A DNA stretch of 64,000 nucleotides from Blattamonas nauphoetae (Eukaryota; Preaxostyla; Oxymonadida): the NCBI GenBank assembly GCA_033064195.1, contig JARBJD010000060.1:124001-188000 (forward strand). The letters run 5' to 3'. Both the position numbers and the translations under genes were made by a program. Numbering within the stretch: the first letter of the stretch is position 1; the number at the start of each line of letters is the position of its first letter. Below the pieces are notes generated by a model, which had not been told where the DNA came from, did no database searches, and saw only the letters and a program-made list of their open reading frames with translations. Positions 63,746-64,000 of this stretch are shown in pieces.

Positions 63746-63894
63746 GTATGACTCTCTTTTTGATTTTCCCTTCTCTCTTTGTTTTACACCTTTAATAGTA
63801 GACATTTTGACGCTCTCGATCAGGACTCAGATACACTGACTTCAACTCACTATTTTCCGAAAAATCGTCTAGTGCTGTTTTTGTCATTGGTTTT

Positions 63895-64000
63895 CGTCAT
63901 TTCTCTCTCTGCTCGCACCCTTTTATGTGATTCGCAAAACTGATCAATTGACACCTCCGGCTTCGGAGGTGTCCAAGATCTGGTGGTGTCCAAATTCTGG
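63895..64000 (-). repeat. 106-bp inverted repeat, right copy (reaches window end)
   Basis: Reverse complement of 61697-61802 apart from the hairpin loop, which is in the opposite orientation. The repeat may continue past the window. Confidence 0.9.

Overview
This is nuclear DNA from an intron-bearing protist that builds a flagellum. The 5' edge carries an axonemal dynein intermediate-chain fragment. Several genes need small GT-AG introns of 29-86 nt (shortest about 29-34 nt) before their reading frames close. DPH5, a calpain-7 type protease and a Myb factor exclude a bacterial source. Very short introns plus Maverick/Polinton elements would fit an oxymonad or another metamonad, but nothing here fixes the lineage, so that is a low-confidence guess. 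Layout: 1-13.8 kb is compact host sequence: dynein chain (+), an unrecognised basic protein (-), a six-exon calpain-7 gene (+), a six-exon DPH5 (-), and three poorly resolved multi-exon or single-exon genes. 13,823-41,235 is one 27.4-kb inverted structure built from two AT-rich Polinton/Maverick copies joined tail to tail. Each arm is about 13.2 kb and carries protein-primed PolB, integrase, packaging ATPase, small virion-like proteins and major capsid protein. Only the outer ends have the terminal sequence; the inner ends are missing and about 0.95 kb of left-arm-only sequence lies at the centre. Both copies are decayed in a few genes. 41.2-49.7 kb is gene-poor accessory DNA: a Tc1/mariner-like MITE with 21-bp subterminal repeats, two diverged copies of a structured RNA-like repeat, a Merlin/IS1595-type transposase remnant and several small inverted repeats. 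49.6-55.6 kb is host again: a Pho80/PCL-like cyclin, two ARM/HEAT-like proteins, a multipass membrane protein and a two-repeat Myb. 55.6-64 kb holds a 2.3-kb, 24-bp minisatellite inside a Pro/Ser-rich open frame, GGACA-rich dispersed repeats, and a 106-bp inverted repeat pair whose right copy runs to the window edge. The host genes are ordinary cell biology (motility, proteolysis, diphthamide synthesis, transcription, cell cycle) with no operon-like logic. The most unusual material is in the mobile DNA: small double-hairpin modules scattered through the Polinton arms, some present in one arm only and some in frame inside core genes; an HNH-like module inside the Polinton polymerase; a shared T-rich/ATAAATG motif before Polinton start codons; and RNA-like repeats with compensatory changes.
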